Assembly: GCA_902511005.1 (NCBI GenBank)
Contig: CABXDN010000003.1
Coordinates: 62,001 to 126,000 of the forward strand
Length of the DNA stretch: 64,000 nt
DNA from: an uncultured Candidatus Poseidoniales archaeon
GTDB taxonomy: Archaea > Thermoplasmatota > Poseidoniia > Poseidoniales > Thalassarchaeaceae
Direction: 5' to 3'
In this document: in pieces, positions 26,102 to 35,056 of the stretch
How positions within the stretch are numbered: position 1 is the first letter of the stretch
How the letters are laid out: each line of letters begins with the position of its first letter
Position numbers and translations under genes: made by a program
Notes under the pieces: generated by a model
What the model was told of the DNA's origin: nothing
The model's database searches: none
The model's input: the letters and a program-made list of their open reading frames with translations, nothing else

Positions 26102-26569
26102 TCATCTTTGAATTCTTACACTTTCAAGAATCTCGGACAACCTTTTATTGACTTCTTTTAATTCAAATCTGATGTTTTGTTTAACATTACGGTGCACAAT
26201 ATCTTCAAGTTGCCTGTCTAGGCTACTCAAGATTGCCCTATGTTCGGAATCACTAATCTCAAAAACACGTCTCAAATAGGCAATCATTCTAAGTTCATCA
26301 TCCGTTTTATTAGTATTAATCAGAAAAGTTTCGAGAACTTGTTCATATGCCGAAATCTGTTCACTAATCGTCAAAGGATGCCCTTCTTCCAAAATTCTTT
26401 CTTCTAAAATTGCATCATAGATCATTTTTGGCTCATCATCATCCAATCTCAAAGCCATAGCCAATTTTGTAATCAATCTCTTCTCTCCAAAACTCAAGTT
26501 TCCATCATGAAGGGCTAGACTAACAACTCCTCTAAACACTGCTCGCCTATCGGAGGAAGGCTCAACCAT
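26102..26569 (-). CDS. TerB-like protein
   Basis: 155 residues. The N-terminal half RAVFRGVVSLALHDGNLSFGEKRLITKLAMALRLDDDE follows the TerB pattern (DGxxSxxEkxxlxxlaxxlgl), an acidic helical domain that binds metal in tellurite-resistance and phage-defence complexes. The C-terminal part is a probable coiled coil (DRQLEDIVHRNVKQ...KEVNKRLSEIL). First gene of the minus-strand cluster; it is divergent from dnaG. Confidence 0.6.
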   Translation of the reverse strand: MVEPSSDRRAVFRGVVSLALHDGNLSFGEKRLITKLAMALRLDDDEPKMIYDAILEERILEEGHPLTISEQISAYEQVLETFLINTNKTDDELRMIAYLRRVFEISDSEHRAILSSLDRQLEDIVHRNVKQNIRFELKEVNKRLSEILESVRIQR

Positions 26570-26665
26570 GTGCTTCGTTGATGGCCCTATGACTTAATCT
26601 CTATCCTTGTTTACGTACGAGTCATATTCGAGGTAATAAAACCTCTAAAGTAGATTTGAATCAAT

Positions 26666-26781
26666 AGGAGGCTTCATGAAGGGCCTAACCGCCCGTTAAG
26701 CTTGGTAATCAGCCACACTCGCGGGCGTTTCGCGCCCATCCAACCCAAACGCCAACAAGGCAAAAGGGAGTGAAGCCCCCT
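26666..26781 (+). ncRNA. Putative structured RNA / leader element before dnaG
   Basis: A compact GC-rich block in AT-rich surroundings. The ends aggaggcttca (26666-26676) and tgaagccccct (26771-26781) pair over 11 positions with one A-C mismatch. Inside, gggcg and cgccc form a hairpin around position 26718-26732, and gcc-aacaa-ggc forms another near 26750. It does not match 5S rRNA, SRP RNA, RNase P or tRNA as far as can be read. It could be a stand-alone small RNA or the 5' leader of dnaG, whose ATG lies 30 bases after it. No similar element is seen elsewhere in the window. Confidence 0.45.
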
Positions 26782-26811
26782 AGTTGGGCCGAAAACCGGA
26801 AAGGAATTAAT

Positions 26812-27981
26812 ATGTCAGCAACAGAAGGAAAATATATCATACACGCAACAATACGTTGTGACGGTACAGTCGCCAGAAAAGACGTCGTAGGAGCCATTTT
26901 TGGCCAAACCGAGGGTCTTCTTGGAGACCAGTTACAACTAAGAAAACTACAACGCACAGGTCGTATAGGCCATGTCGACGTAACGCTAAACCAGAATAAA
27001 GGAAAGGTACAAGGAGAAATATCTCTATCGTCTTCAATTGATCAAGTGAGCACCGCAGTTATCGGTGCCGCTCTGGAAACAATTGATCGAATAGGGCCTT
27101 GTAAAGCAGTAATCAAGGTAAAAGGAATTGAAAATATCCGATCTGCTAAGAGAGACAATGTAATCGACCGCGCTAAAACTTTACTTTTGAACATGGTCAA
27201 TTCTGGCCAAGACGATTCTAAGAACATCTTAGATGAGGTTAGAGCAGTCTTGACATTAGATACTGAAAAGGATATTTCTGGCATGACCGCAGGACCAAAT
27301 GTTGCAGATAGTGATGCAATAATTATTGTAGAAGGAAGAAATGATGTTAGAAACTTACTGAAGTTTGGAATCAAAAATGCAATTGCAACAATGGGTTCAG
27401 GGATTCAAGATGAGTTAGTAACTCTAGCGAAGTCAAAAACCACAGTAATAGCATTCGTAGACGGTGATCGAGGAGGCCGTCTTTTACTAATGGAACTCAG
27501 TGGCAAATTAGGAAAATCTTTGACTCATGTGGCTCTTGCTCCTCAGAGTAGAGAAGTTGAACATCTTGAAGGTAAAGTAATCACGAAATGTTTGAGTCAG
27601 AAAGAAGCGGCTAACAAAATAGTATCTCGTCTTCAAGCAGAATTAGCTAAAGAAGATGATGCTGCTGTTGGAAGAGGCGCAGAATCATTAGAGGCTCCTG
27701 ACGAAGTGAAAGAATGGGCAGGGATGTTAGACGGATTAAAGCGTAATCAAGCAATAATTGTTAACGCTGATGGTTCAGGAAGTGAACCAATTGGCGCATC
27801 AAAACTTGAAGAGGAATTATCCGAATCTGAGGGTGCAATAGGTTTAGTATTCTCAGGAAAAGTTAATGATAGAATTTTCGATTTAGCATCAGGTGCTGGA
27901 ATTGAAAACGTAATGGGCACATCTGTTGGAAAGGTAACTAGAAAATCAGGTGTACAGGCTTATTCTGCCTCTAATCTTTGA
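26812..27981 (+). CDS. dnaG: Archaeal DnaG primase-like protein
   Basis: About 389 residues. The N-terminal part (residues 1-130) is the archaeal DnaG-specific region; the Toprim domain (about 165-245) has IIVEGRNDVRNLL with the catalytic Glu, MGSG, and AFVDGDRGGRLL with the metal-binding Asp pair. No zinc-binding or helicase-interaction domain of bacterial DnaG is present, as is usual in archaea, where DnaG is found with the exosome and has primase activity in vitro. ATG 26812 with ggaaagg upstream is preferred over the longer frame from 26770. Confidence 0.93.
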   Translation: MSATEGKYIIHATIRCDGTVARKDVVGAIFGQTEGLLGDQLQLRKLQRTGRIGHVDVTLNQNKGKVQGEISLSSSIDQVSTAVIGAALETIDRIGPCKAVIKVKGIENIRSAKRDNVIDRAKTLLLNMVNSGQDDSKNILDEVRAVLTLDTEKDISGMTAGPNVADSDAIIIVEGRNDVRNLLKFGIKNAIATMGSGIQDELVTLAKSKTTVIAFVDGDRGGRLLLMELSGKLGKSLTHVALAPQSREVEHLEGKVITKCLSQKEAANKIVSRLQAELAKEDDAAVGRGAESLEAPDEVKEWAGMLDGLKRNQAIIVNADGSGSEPIGASKLEEELSESEGAIGLVFSGKVNDRIFDLASGAGIENVMGTSVGKVTRKSGVQAYSASNL

Positions 27982-28095
27982 AGAAATTGAAGATTTTAGA
28001 TTACTTTTGGCATTTTTTTAACTCATAGCAAATCGTAGCGTCAGCCACGTTAACAGTAGAAGCCATCAAAAGTCTCTCATTCCCGCTACATACGG

Positions 28096-30396
28096 ATGGA
28101 ACAGTCGACGCTAACAATTCTTGCGTTGTACGGACTATTTGGTATCGCACTGGCGACCTTATGGCTAAGGCATCAATCAGTACTTAGACAAAGAGAACAA
28201 ATGCAAATTCGTCTAGGTAATTTACAAGGTAATTTGACCAATACATCTAATCGCCTAGATTTACTTTCTAGAGGTGTTGATACAATACTGGGGGAAACTC
28301 CTGAAGTTCACGAGTTACTTGCGGTCCACAGATCATTAGAATCTGCCGAGTCTTTATTATTCGAACAAGACGTAACTATCAGTTCTAGCGAATCATGCGC
28401 TATTGCTACTCATGCGGGGCGTTCAATTCTTTCTAATTATCAAAGTGACTCCGAAGACAAAGGTCGAGAAAATATTCTTCCAGGCATTATTCCACTTGTA
28501 CTCCGATTAGATGCAATCCTTACAGAAGCAGAGATGAAATCAGAAGATTTAGAATTGAACGGAGAAGAACAGAGATGTCTTGGTGAATTGTTTCATGAAG
28601 CAGGCAAGTTTTCTAGAGCGGCAGATTTCTATCGTAGGGCGCATGTGCTTTCCCCCGAAGGATCTTCTGTACTCTATTCATTAGCATCAATTCAGAGAGA
28701 TGAAGGAGATTTGGATACATTAGATCGAACTTTAGAGCGACTTTTAGCTATAGATCCAGATGACATTGAAGTATTGAAAGAACAAGCAATCTTATTGTCC
28801 GGAAGTGAGGATGTAAGATTGAATCGTAATGTAAGAAGATTGGAAGCTTTAGGAGAGGATTTTGAAATATCCACTGATCAAATGGGTCTGAATAATATTT
28901 CAGGGCGTGCAAGTGATGTACAAAGTGCCATAAATCCTCATCTGAAAGAGCCTTCGACATCTGAGGGTTGGGCCGCTAAATCAGCAAAATTATTTCTTTT
29001 AGGAGAAATAGGCACGGCACTTGAATCAATTGAAAAAGCTCTATACCTAGATCCAACAAGTTCTGAAGCATGGTTATTGAAAGCAAAGTTACTTGCTGCA
29101 GGCGATGACAGAACAAAGGAAGCCCTTCAAGCAGTTCGTCGAGCGTCTGCCTTGGGAGAATATACAGTTTTACTAGAAAGTGAAATACTTGAGAATGATG
29201 GAAAATTAGACTCTGCTAGAGCAGTATTAGAAGAATGGTTAGAAAAAACTCCATCCGATGCGGAAGCACGGGGACGATTGAGTTTAGTTTTATTTCGTGC
29301 AGGAGCAATTGACTGGGCAACCAAAGTGCTTCATGAAGCTCCAGCAGAGGCTTGGGAGAGCGCTTCGTTGCATGTTATGGAAGGAAGGCTACACCTATTA
29401 GCTGCGGACGAGTATAGAGATAGAACTGGAGATCATGACCATATTATTCTATTAGATGCAACCATTTCTTTTGATTCAGCGATAGAAAAAGATAGAGAAT
29501 CAGGTCTTGCATGGTTAGGGCGTTCTCGAGCTTTGAGATATCAAGGGTCTTTGAAGGAGGCAGAGGTTGCTTTAGTAAGGGCTAGAAGGCTGATACCTGA
29601 TCATCCTTCAATATCTCTGGAAGAGGCCCATTTATGTTTAGAAACTGGTAAATTGGACCAAGCAAATGCTCTAGTTTCAGAGGCATCGACAAATCTTCAA
29701 AGTCATTCTTCAATACCTTTCATAAGAGGAATAATTGCCGCCCGACAAGGAAGATTTATTGAAGCTCAAACCTTTTTCTCTAAAGTTCTTTTAATTCAAG
29801 AAAATCATATCCGTGCAAGATTAAATAGGTGCTCAGCAGCACTATTATCGAATGATTTAGCGACAGCTCTTGATGATGCAGATTATCTTGTAGAACACGC
29901 TCCCGAATTGAATTTAGCTAGACAAAGACGTTCCGAGATTCTCATGAATCTTGGAGATTGGGAAGCAGCTGAAATTGAACTAAGAAAACTCCTCTCGAAC
30001 CAACCAGAACATATTATGGCATTAGTTCATTTAGGTACTTGTATGATAGCTATGGATAAAGCAGAGCAAGCAGAGAAGCCACTAAATGATGCGATAAGAT
30101 ATGACCCCAAACATTCAGATGCATGGTATCAACGAGGTTTACTTTATCTTGACTTTGGAAGAGTTGAAGAAGCCAAATCTGACTTTGAGGCAGCGGCAAA
30201 GCATGATACCAAACACATAGACGCACGTTTGAGAATTGCTGCAATTTTGCATGAAGGTGAAGACGCTACTGCTGCAGTTACTGCATGGAGAAAAGTGCTT
30301 GACATTGATCCTGAACACAGATTAGCAAGAAGAAGATTACAGGAATCTTCTGACCGCCAAAAAATCCTCAAGGTAAGGCCACATCCAAAGGATTGA
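28096..30396 (+). CDS. Membrane-anchored TPR-repeat protein
   Basis: 766 residues. One N-terminal membrane helix (STLTILALYGLFGIALATLWL) is followed by a long array of TPR units throughout (for example AADFYRRAHVLSPEGSSVLYSLASI, ALESIEKALYLDPTSSEAWLLKAKLL, AEKPLNDAIRYDPKHSDAWYQRGLLYLDFG). It is probably a cytoplasmic or exterior scaffold for a protein complex; partners are unknown. It is 114 bases downstream of dnaG, with a T-rich tract (28012-28019) after dnaG that may terminate it. Confidence 0.82.
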   Translation: MEQSTLTILALYGLFGIALATLWLRHQSVLRQREQMQIRLGNLQGNLTNTSNRLDLLSRGVDTILGETPEVHELLAVHRSLESAESLLFEQDVTISSSESCAIATHAGRSILSNYQSDSEDKGRENILPGIIPLVLRLDAILTEAEMKSEDLELNGEEQRCLGELFHEAGKFSRAADFYRRAHVLSPEGSSVLYSLASIQRDEGDLDTLDRTLERLLAIDPDDIEVLKEQAILLSGSEDVRLNRNVRRLEALGEDFEISTDQMGLNNISGRASDVQSAINPHLKEPSTSEGWAAKSAKLFLLGEIGTALESIEKALYLDPTSSEAWLLKAKLLAAGDDRTKEALQAVRRASALGEYTVLLESEILENDGKLDSARAVLEEWLEKTPSDAEARGRLSLVLFRAGAIDWATKVLHEAPAEAWESASLHVMEGRLHLLAADEYRDRTGDHDHIILLDATISFDSAIEKDRESGLAWLGRSRALRYQGSLKEAEVALVRARRLIPDHPSISLEEAHLCLETGKLDQANALVSEASTNLQSHSSIPFIRGIIAARQGRFIEAQTFFSKVLLIQENHIRARLNRCSAALLSNDLATALDDADYLVEHAPELNLARQRRSEILMNLGDWEAAEIELRKLLSNQPEHIMALVHLGTCMIAMDKAEQAEKPLNDAIRYDPKHSDAWYQRGLLYLDFGRVEEAKSDFEAAAKHDTKHIDARLRIAAILHEGEDATAAVTAWRKVLDIDPEHRLARRRLQESSDRQKILKVRPHPKD

Positions 30397-30421
30397 ACAC
30401 TGAATTGCCTTAGCAACGGAT

Positions 30422-30976
30422 ATGTCTGCTTCCAGTGGAATTGAACCAAAGCAAAAAGCGCCTTCATTTGAATTACCCAACGCTAATCAGAAGTTAGGTA
30501 TGGAAAATATATCTTTATCAGAGGCAATGGGCGCTAATGGAGCAATTATCTTATTCACTTGCAACCACTGTCCTTATGTCGTGGGGTCAGAATCTAGGAT
30601 AGAAAAGATGGCCGAAAAGGCTAGAAATAGTGATATAGGCTTCATAGGAATTAATTCTAACGATCCAATCAAATATGAATCAGATTCTTGGACAAATATG
30701 GTGAAAAGAGCATCTAAAGGAATGTCTTACGCTTACTTACATGATGCTGACCAATCAATTGCTACAATTTATGGTGCTGAGCGCACCCCTGAGTTTTATC
30801 TTATTGATTCATCAGGAATTGTAGTTTACAGAGGCCGTCTTGACGATTCACCCAGAGATCCTTCACATGCAACTACGTCCGAACTTTCCGATGCAATCAA
30901 CCTACTTCTCGCTGGCAAACCTATTGTACAAGATAGAACTGAAAGTATTGGCTGCTCTGTTAAATGGAAAATTTAG
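30422..30976 (+). CDS. Thioredoxin-fold peroxiredoxin-like protein (PRX-like)
   Basis: 184 residues. AILFTCNHCPYVVGSE carries the redox CxxC (Cys-Asn-His-Cys-Pro) of the PRX-like/TlpA-like subgroup. The cis-Pro strand TPEFYLIDSSGIVVYRGRLDD is diagnostic of this family. No signal peptide, so probably cytoplasmic. Its role is likely thiol or peroxide reduction; the partner reductase is unknown. It starts 26 bases after the TPR gene. Confidence 0.85.
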   Translation: MSASSGIEPKQKAPSFELPNANQKLGMENISLSEAMGANGAIILFTCNHCPYVVGSESRIEKMAEKARNSDIGFIGINSNDPIKYESDSWTNMVKRASKGMSYAYLHDADQSIATIYGAERTPEFYLIDSSGIVVYRGRLDDSPRDPSHATTSELSDAINLLLAGKPIVQDRTESIGCSVKWKI

Positions 30977-30984
30977 GTGTAAAA

Positions 30985-31800
30985 ATGAAAATGGGGATAC
31001 CCGCCAAAATTTTTGCAACTCTGTTGAAATTATCCCCTTCATCTATACAAAATAAATTATGGAAATGGTGGTATCAGAAATTATCAAAGTCTCATGATAA
31101 GAAAGATTTCAGATTTATGAATTATGGATATATCGATTCTACCCCTCCTTCTTTAGAATTTTATGATGAACCATATCGCCTTTTTATACAATTATATGAG
31201 ATGAACATTAGAAATATTGAATTTCATAATAAAGAAGTTCTTGAAGTTGGGTCAGGGAGAGGCGGTGGTGCTAGTTGGGTAGCCCGAACAATGAACCCCT
31301 CATCGTTAACCGGAGTAGATTTTTCCGGAGAAGCAGTTTCACTATCTAAAAAATGGTATGACAAACAAGAAAATCTGAATTTCATTGAAGGTAACGCAGA
31401 AGATTTACCATTTCCAGATTCTAGTTTTGATATTGTTTACAACGTCGAATCTTCACATTGTTACGGAAATATGTCAAAATTCATAAATGAGGCGTTCCGG
31501 ATACTAAAGCCCGGAGGAAATTTCTGTTGGACTGATTTTCGTGATGATAAGACTATGAAATTAACAAATCAATTGTTTTTAGATAGCGGCTTCAAAATAG
31601 TCTCTAAGCGAGAGATAACCAAAGAAGTATTAACCGCTCTCGACTCAATTAATGAAGCAAAGAAAGAACGGATAAATGAGTTAGTTCCCAAAACAATCCG
31701 CCGTAGCTTTGAAACATTTGCGGGAATCGAGGGAACGCCTGTTTATGAGGCATTTAAAAATCAAAAATTAAAGTATTTCTGTTACCGAATGACAAAGTAA
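30985..31800 (+). CDS. Class I SAM-dependent methyltransferase
   Basis: About 271 residues. Motif I EVLEVGSGRGGGASWVA, the acidic motif II GVDFSGEAV, NAEDLPFPDSSFDIVYNVE (motif IV) and EAFRILKPGGNFCWTDF are all present. The closest resemblance by eye is to small-molecule or lipid methyltransferases (phthiotriol/sterol type). Substrate unknown. ATG 30985 has aggtg five bases upstream and follows the previous stop; an ATG at 30964 would overlap it. Convergent with the Lrp gene. Confidence 0.87.
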   Translation: MKMGIPAKIFATLLKLSPSSIQNKLWKWWYQKLSKSHDKKDFRFMNYGYIDSTPPSLEFYDEPYRLFIQLYEMNIRNIEFHNKEVLEVGSGRGGGASWVARTMNPSSLTGVDFSGEAVSLSKKWYDKQENLNFIEGNAEDLPFPDSSFDIVYNVESSHCYGNMSKFINEAFRILKPGGNFCWTDFRDDKTMKLTNQLFLDSGFKIVSKREITKEVLTALDSINEAKKERINELVPKTIRRSFETFAGIEGTPVYEAFKNQKLKYFCYRMTK

Positions 31801-32283
31801 CTAATATTGTTCCAATACTAATTCTGTTTGTGTAGATGTAATTTCACCAGGCGCCGCCAGCCACATACGGTCTAGTAAATTTCTTAGCGATACAGTGTCA
31901 TCCACATGGACTATAGCGACCAAATCTGCATCTCCACTTATTTCGTATATACATTCAACCCCAGACCATCCAGAATATTCTCCCGCCAAACTTCCTATTT
32001 CAACCCCAGATCCAACTTTAAGTCGTATTAAAGCAGTTAATCCAATGCCTGCTTCTCTGATTGTATATCCTCGAATAACTCCATTATCCTCCATCTTTTT
32101 CATTCTAGTTCTTACTGTTCGTTCGGTAACATTAACATTTTTTGCAATGTCTACAAAAGGCGCTCTACCGGAATCTCTAAGGAACGCTAGAATAGCTCTA
32201 TCCAAGGAATCTACATCTACCATGTTCATTCCGCAAACTGAACCCTTTTTGACTCTTTTCGTATTTTGAACGTGTTGCATCAT
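31801..32283 (-). CDS. Lrp/AsnC-family transcription regulator
   Basis: 160 residues. The winged helix begins at SLDRAILAFLRDSGRAPFVDIAKNVNVTERTVRTRMKKMEDNGVIRGYTI, followed by an alpha-beta ligand domain (LIRLKVGSG...EISGDADLVAIVHVDD). Lrp proteins sense amino acids or metabolites and bind dyads at promoters. Family starts usually lie near LD; Met at 32229 or 32223 is as likely as the longer start at 32283. Divergent from the 32377 gene, so it may regulate it. Confidence 0.9.
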   Translation of the reverse strand: MMQHVQNTKRVKKGSVCGMNMVDVDSLDRAILAFLRDSGRAPFVDIAKNVNVTERTVRTRMKKMEDNGVIRGYTIREAGIGLTALIRLKVGSGVEIGSLAGEYSGWSGVECIYEISGDADLVAIVHVDDTVSLRNLLDRMWLAAPGEITSTQTELVLEQY

Positions 32284-32376
32284 CTCATTTTTTCCGTATT
32301 CAGGTAAGTAATCCTATACTATTTTTAACAATTATACTAAGTTGCATTGAAATGGGACGCCAACATTTGAGTATAC
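32284..32376. promoter_or_regulatory. Divergent promoter region at the Lrp gene
   Basis: AT-rich sequence with tatactatttttaac (32313-32327) and taacaattatactaag (32324-32339) between divergent starts. These can hold overlapping TATA elements in both directions. An Lrp-type regulator commonly binds its own promoter region. No clear dyad operator is visible. Confidence 0.3.
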
Positions 32377-32811
32377 ATGACCGGGGATGAGGCGATAGGC
32401 CATCTCCGAGTTCAAGAGTATCTTGATGATGTTTCAAATCTTAATTTATCATTCTCTAAGTCTCAGTGGTATAATGTAGATGTCGCCGCTTTACTTGTAA
32501 ATTGTAAATTGATAAGTCATGATATTGACGAAGCCACCGGATCATCTTTACTTTTCTTAGAAAAGAGTGTATTATTATGTTGCCCTAATTCGGGAAGAAT
32601 GCATCATTATCCTAAACATCTATTGCATTGTTTCATTGACGATAAGAGGAATATGCCAATTGAGATAGACGGGGTTATCTTCAAAGCCGAATTATTTTCA
32701 ATTTCGCCATCAGAAGAACAACTTTGTTGGGAGGAGATATGCCGTTCAGAAATGGAAATCCCTGGTATTCAGAACAAAGTTTCTCGTTGGTTGAGTTGGT
32801 TGAATTCATAA
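32377..32811 (+). CDS. Hypothetical protein upstream of enolase
   Basis: 144 residues, soluble, mixed alpha/beta. Contains a HYPKHLLHCFIDD segment and several cysteines without zinc-finger spacing. Not recognised. It starts 94 bases from the divergent Lrp start and ends 46 bases before the enolase start, so it is probably read with enolase. Confidence 0.5.
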   Translation: MTGDEAIGHLRVQEYLDDVSNLNLSFSKSQWYNVDVAALLVNCKLISHDIDEATGSSLLFLEKSVLLCCPNSGRMHHYPKHLLHCFIDDKRNMPIEIDGVIFKAELFSISPSEEQLCWEEICRSEMEIPGIQNKVSRWLSWLNS

Positions 32812-32857
32812 TTCAGCAATCGCAACATTCAGAGCATCAGTGCTGTTGGGCATATCA

Positions 32858-34108
32858 ATGAGCGGTATAATTACAGATCTTAAAGCCCGCACTATAATCG
32901 ACTCAAGAGGAAATCCGACAGTTGAAGTTGATTGTTATGTTGATGGTATTTTATCTGGCCGTGCAGCAGTTCCTTCTGGCGCAAGTACGGGAAGTCACGA
33001 GGCTGTTGAATTGCGAGATAATCTAGATAATTGGATGGGTAAAGGAGTAAATCAAGCAGTTGTTAATGTTAATACAAAAATCAAAGATCTACTGGTAGGA
33101 TTAGAGGTTTCAAATCAAGAAGAAGTTGACGCATCTATGTTGACGCTAGATGGGACAGCGAATAAAGCAAATTTAGGCGCTAATGCAATTTTGGGAGTTT
33201 CTATGGCAGTAATTCGAGCCGCCGCGGCACGAACAAAATCTCCTCTTTGGTCATATATCTCAAAAAAAGAAGAAAATAGTTTACCAGTTCCGTTAATGAA
33301 CATCCTGAATGGAGGGGCTCATGCGGCTTCAAATGTAGATGTACAAGAATTTATGGTGGTGCCACACGGATTTGATAATTTTTCAGAATCTCTCCGAGCA
33401 GGCACTGAGATATATCATTCATTAAAGGCAGTACTGAAAGAAGAAGGATTGCTTGGTGGTGTAGGGGATGAGGGGGGCTTTGCCCCTAATTTACCTCGGA
33501 ACGAGGAAGGGCTTAGATATCTTGTAGGAGCTATCGAAAAAGCAGGTTATTCCCCCGGTAATCAAGTCTCAATAGCATTAGATGTAGCCGCGCAAGAATT
33601 CTATGATGGCCAGAATTATCATATTGATAATAGGGCCATAAACGGAGAAGAGTTAGGTAAACTATACTCTTCTTGGTTGGATAATTATCCAATTGTATCC
33701 TTGGAGGACCCCTTCGGAGAAGATGACTGGAATTCTTGGATTGAATTCACTAAGAGGGAAGGACATAGGGTTCAAATTGTTGGAGACGACTTGTATGTAA
33801 CCAATCCCTCGCGTTTACAAAGAGGAATTGATAATAGTGCATCTAATTCTATACTCATTAAGTTGAATCAAATAGGGACAGTTACTGAGACGCTACAGGT
33901 TATCGAAATGGCCCGTGAGGCTAATTTCGGTATTATTATTTCTCATAGATCAGGGGAAACTTCAGATGATATAATTGCAGATATATCAGTAGGTACCAAT
34001 TCAGGGCAAATTAAGACAGGGGCCCCTGCAAGGAGCGATCGAACCGCTAAGTATAACCAATTGCTGAGAATTAGTGAGACTTGCTCTCAATATAGCCGTT
34101 TATTCTAA
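32858..34108 (+). CDS. eno: Enolase
   Basis: 416 residues. ARTIIDSRGNPTVEVDC, GASTGSHEAVELRD and the catalytic Glu/Lys region GDEGGFAPN are present. The Mg ligands lie in IALDVA, LEDPFGEDDW and VGDDLYVTN, and the C-terminal signature is LIKLNQIGTVTET...SHRSGETSD. It interconverts 2-phosphoglycerate and phosphoenolpyruvate in glycolysis/gluconeogenesis. ATG 32858 is chosen over the frame start at 32840. It overlaps the convergent DHS-like gene by 9 bases. Confidence 0.96.
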   Translation: MSGIITDLKARTIIDSRGNPTVEVDCYVDGILSGRAAVPSGASTGSHEAVELRDNLDNWMGKGVNQAVVNVNTKIKDLLVGLEVSNQEEVDASMLTLDGTANKANLGANAILGVSMAVIRAAAARTKSPLWSYISKKEENSLPVPLMNILNGGAHAASNVDVQEFMVVPHGFDNFSESLRAGTEIYHSLKAVLKEEGLLGGVGDEGGFAPNLPRNEEGLRYLVGAIEKAGYSPGNQVSIALDVAAQEFYDGQNYHIDNRAINGEELGKLYSSWLDNYPIVSLEDPFGEDDWNSWIEFTKREGHRVQIVGDDLYVTNPSRLQRGIDNSASNSILIKLNQIGTVTETLQVIEMAREANFGIIISHRSGETSDDIIADISVGTNSGQIKTGAPARSDRTAKYNQLLRISETCSQYSRLF

Positions 34109-35050
34109 GGACGCAAGAATCAAAGGTAAGACAATAGTTGCATCGGATTCTATTACAAATTTAGGTGTATCAACATCTAATTTTTCCCAACTTATTTTTT
34201 CATTTGGAGGGGCTCCCGAGTAACCGCCATAAGATGGACTAGATTCCGATATTTGAGCGAACCAAGACCATAAGTCAACATCTATTGCAACATCTTGCCG
34301 GAGCATCGGAACAACACAAATCGCGAAGTCACCAGCAATGCCTCCTCCGACTTGTAGTAATCCAGTAGGTGAATTATCTTCCCTATACCAATCAGATAGT
34401 GCTTGCATAGCATGCAAGCCTCCCAATACAATATCTGGTGAAGATATAGTACAATCAATTACTCTAGCTGTTAGAATATTCCCTAGTGTCGAATCTTCCC
34501 AACCTGGTACAAAAATAGGTAGATTTGCATCCGCTGCGGCTAGAAGCCAAGAATTTTTTGGATCTGCGTCGTATTCCAAATTACCATGCAATAACAAATC
34601 ATATAGATATTCATGAGGAAATCTTCTGTCTCCCGCTGCATCTGCATCTTTCCACAGTTTAATTAATGGCTTTTCTATATGCCGGATTGCTTCCTGTTCC
34701 GGTATTGCAACATCAGTGACTCGATTAAAACCTCTTTTTTGTAAACCTTTATCGTCTTCAGCAGTCCAACTCCTCCAATCTTTTATTTTTTCATAAGAAG
34801 ATTTAGCGACTAAATTAAATAGATCTTCTTCAAGATTAGCTCCTGTGCAACATATCGCATGAATTTTCTGTGATCTGATGGCTGGAGCCAACGACCGTCC
34901 GATTTCAGCAGTGGACATAGCGCCAGCCAAAGTAATCATTATTCTGCCGTCATTTTTTAAAAAATCTCGTAAAGATTCACAACAAGTTGCAAGTACACCG
35001 GCATTGAAATGTTTGTAATGATACCCAATGAAATCTTTAATTTCCATCAT
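34100..35050 (-). CDS. Deoxyhypusine synthase-like protein (divergent)
   Basis: 316 residues. The DHS fold is clear: LAGAMSTAEIGRSLAP, CCTGANLEEDLFNL, PIFVPGWEDSTLGN and the Lys-bearing SWEKL near the C terminus. In true DHS the segment GGGTPKHHI supplies catalytic His; here it reads GGGIAGDFAI, and the downstream loop is SYGGYSGAP, as in the bacterial DHS-like group. It may use spermidine or putrescine with a small-molecule acceptor (homospermidine-type), or still modify aIF5A. It is 6 bases from the AdoMet decarboxylase gene, supporting a polyamine role. Confidence 0.82.
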   Translation of the reverse strand: MMEIKDFIGYHYKHFNAGVLATCCESLRDFLKNDGRIMITLAGAMSTAEIGRSLAPAIRSQKIHAICCTGANLEEDLFNLVAKSSYEKIKDWRSWTAEDDKGLQKRGFNRVTDVAIPEQEAIRHIEKPLIKLWKDADAAGDRRFPHEYLYDLLLHGNLEYDADPKNSWLLAAADANLPIFVPGWEDSTLGNILTARVIDCTISSPDIVLGGLHAMQALSDWYREDNSPTGLLQVGGGIAGDFAICVVPMLRQDVAIDVDLWSWFAQISESSPSYGGYSGAPPNEKISWEKLDVDTPKFVIESDATIVLPLILASLE

Positions 35051-35056
35051 AAACCC

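Noticed and set aside
26666-26781. 5S rRNA
   Set aside because: Length is similar and GUUAAGC occurs, but it lies about 20 bases too early and the loop C consensus (CCGAAC) is missing.
26709-26957. Minus-strand frame across the dnaG leader
   Set aside because: Antisense of dnaG and its leader, with composition unlike the neighbouring proteins.
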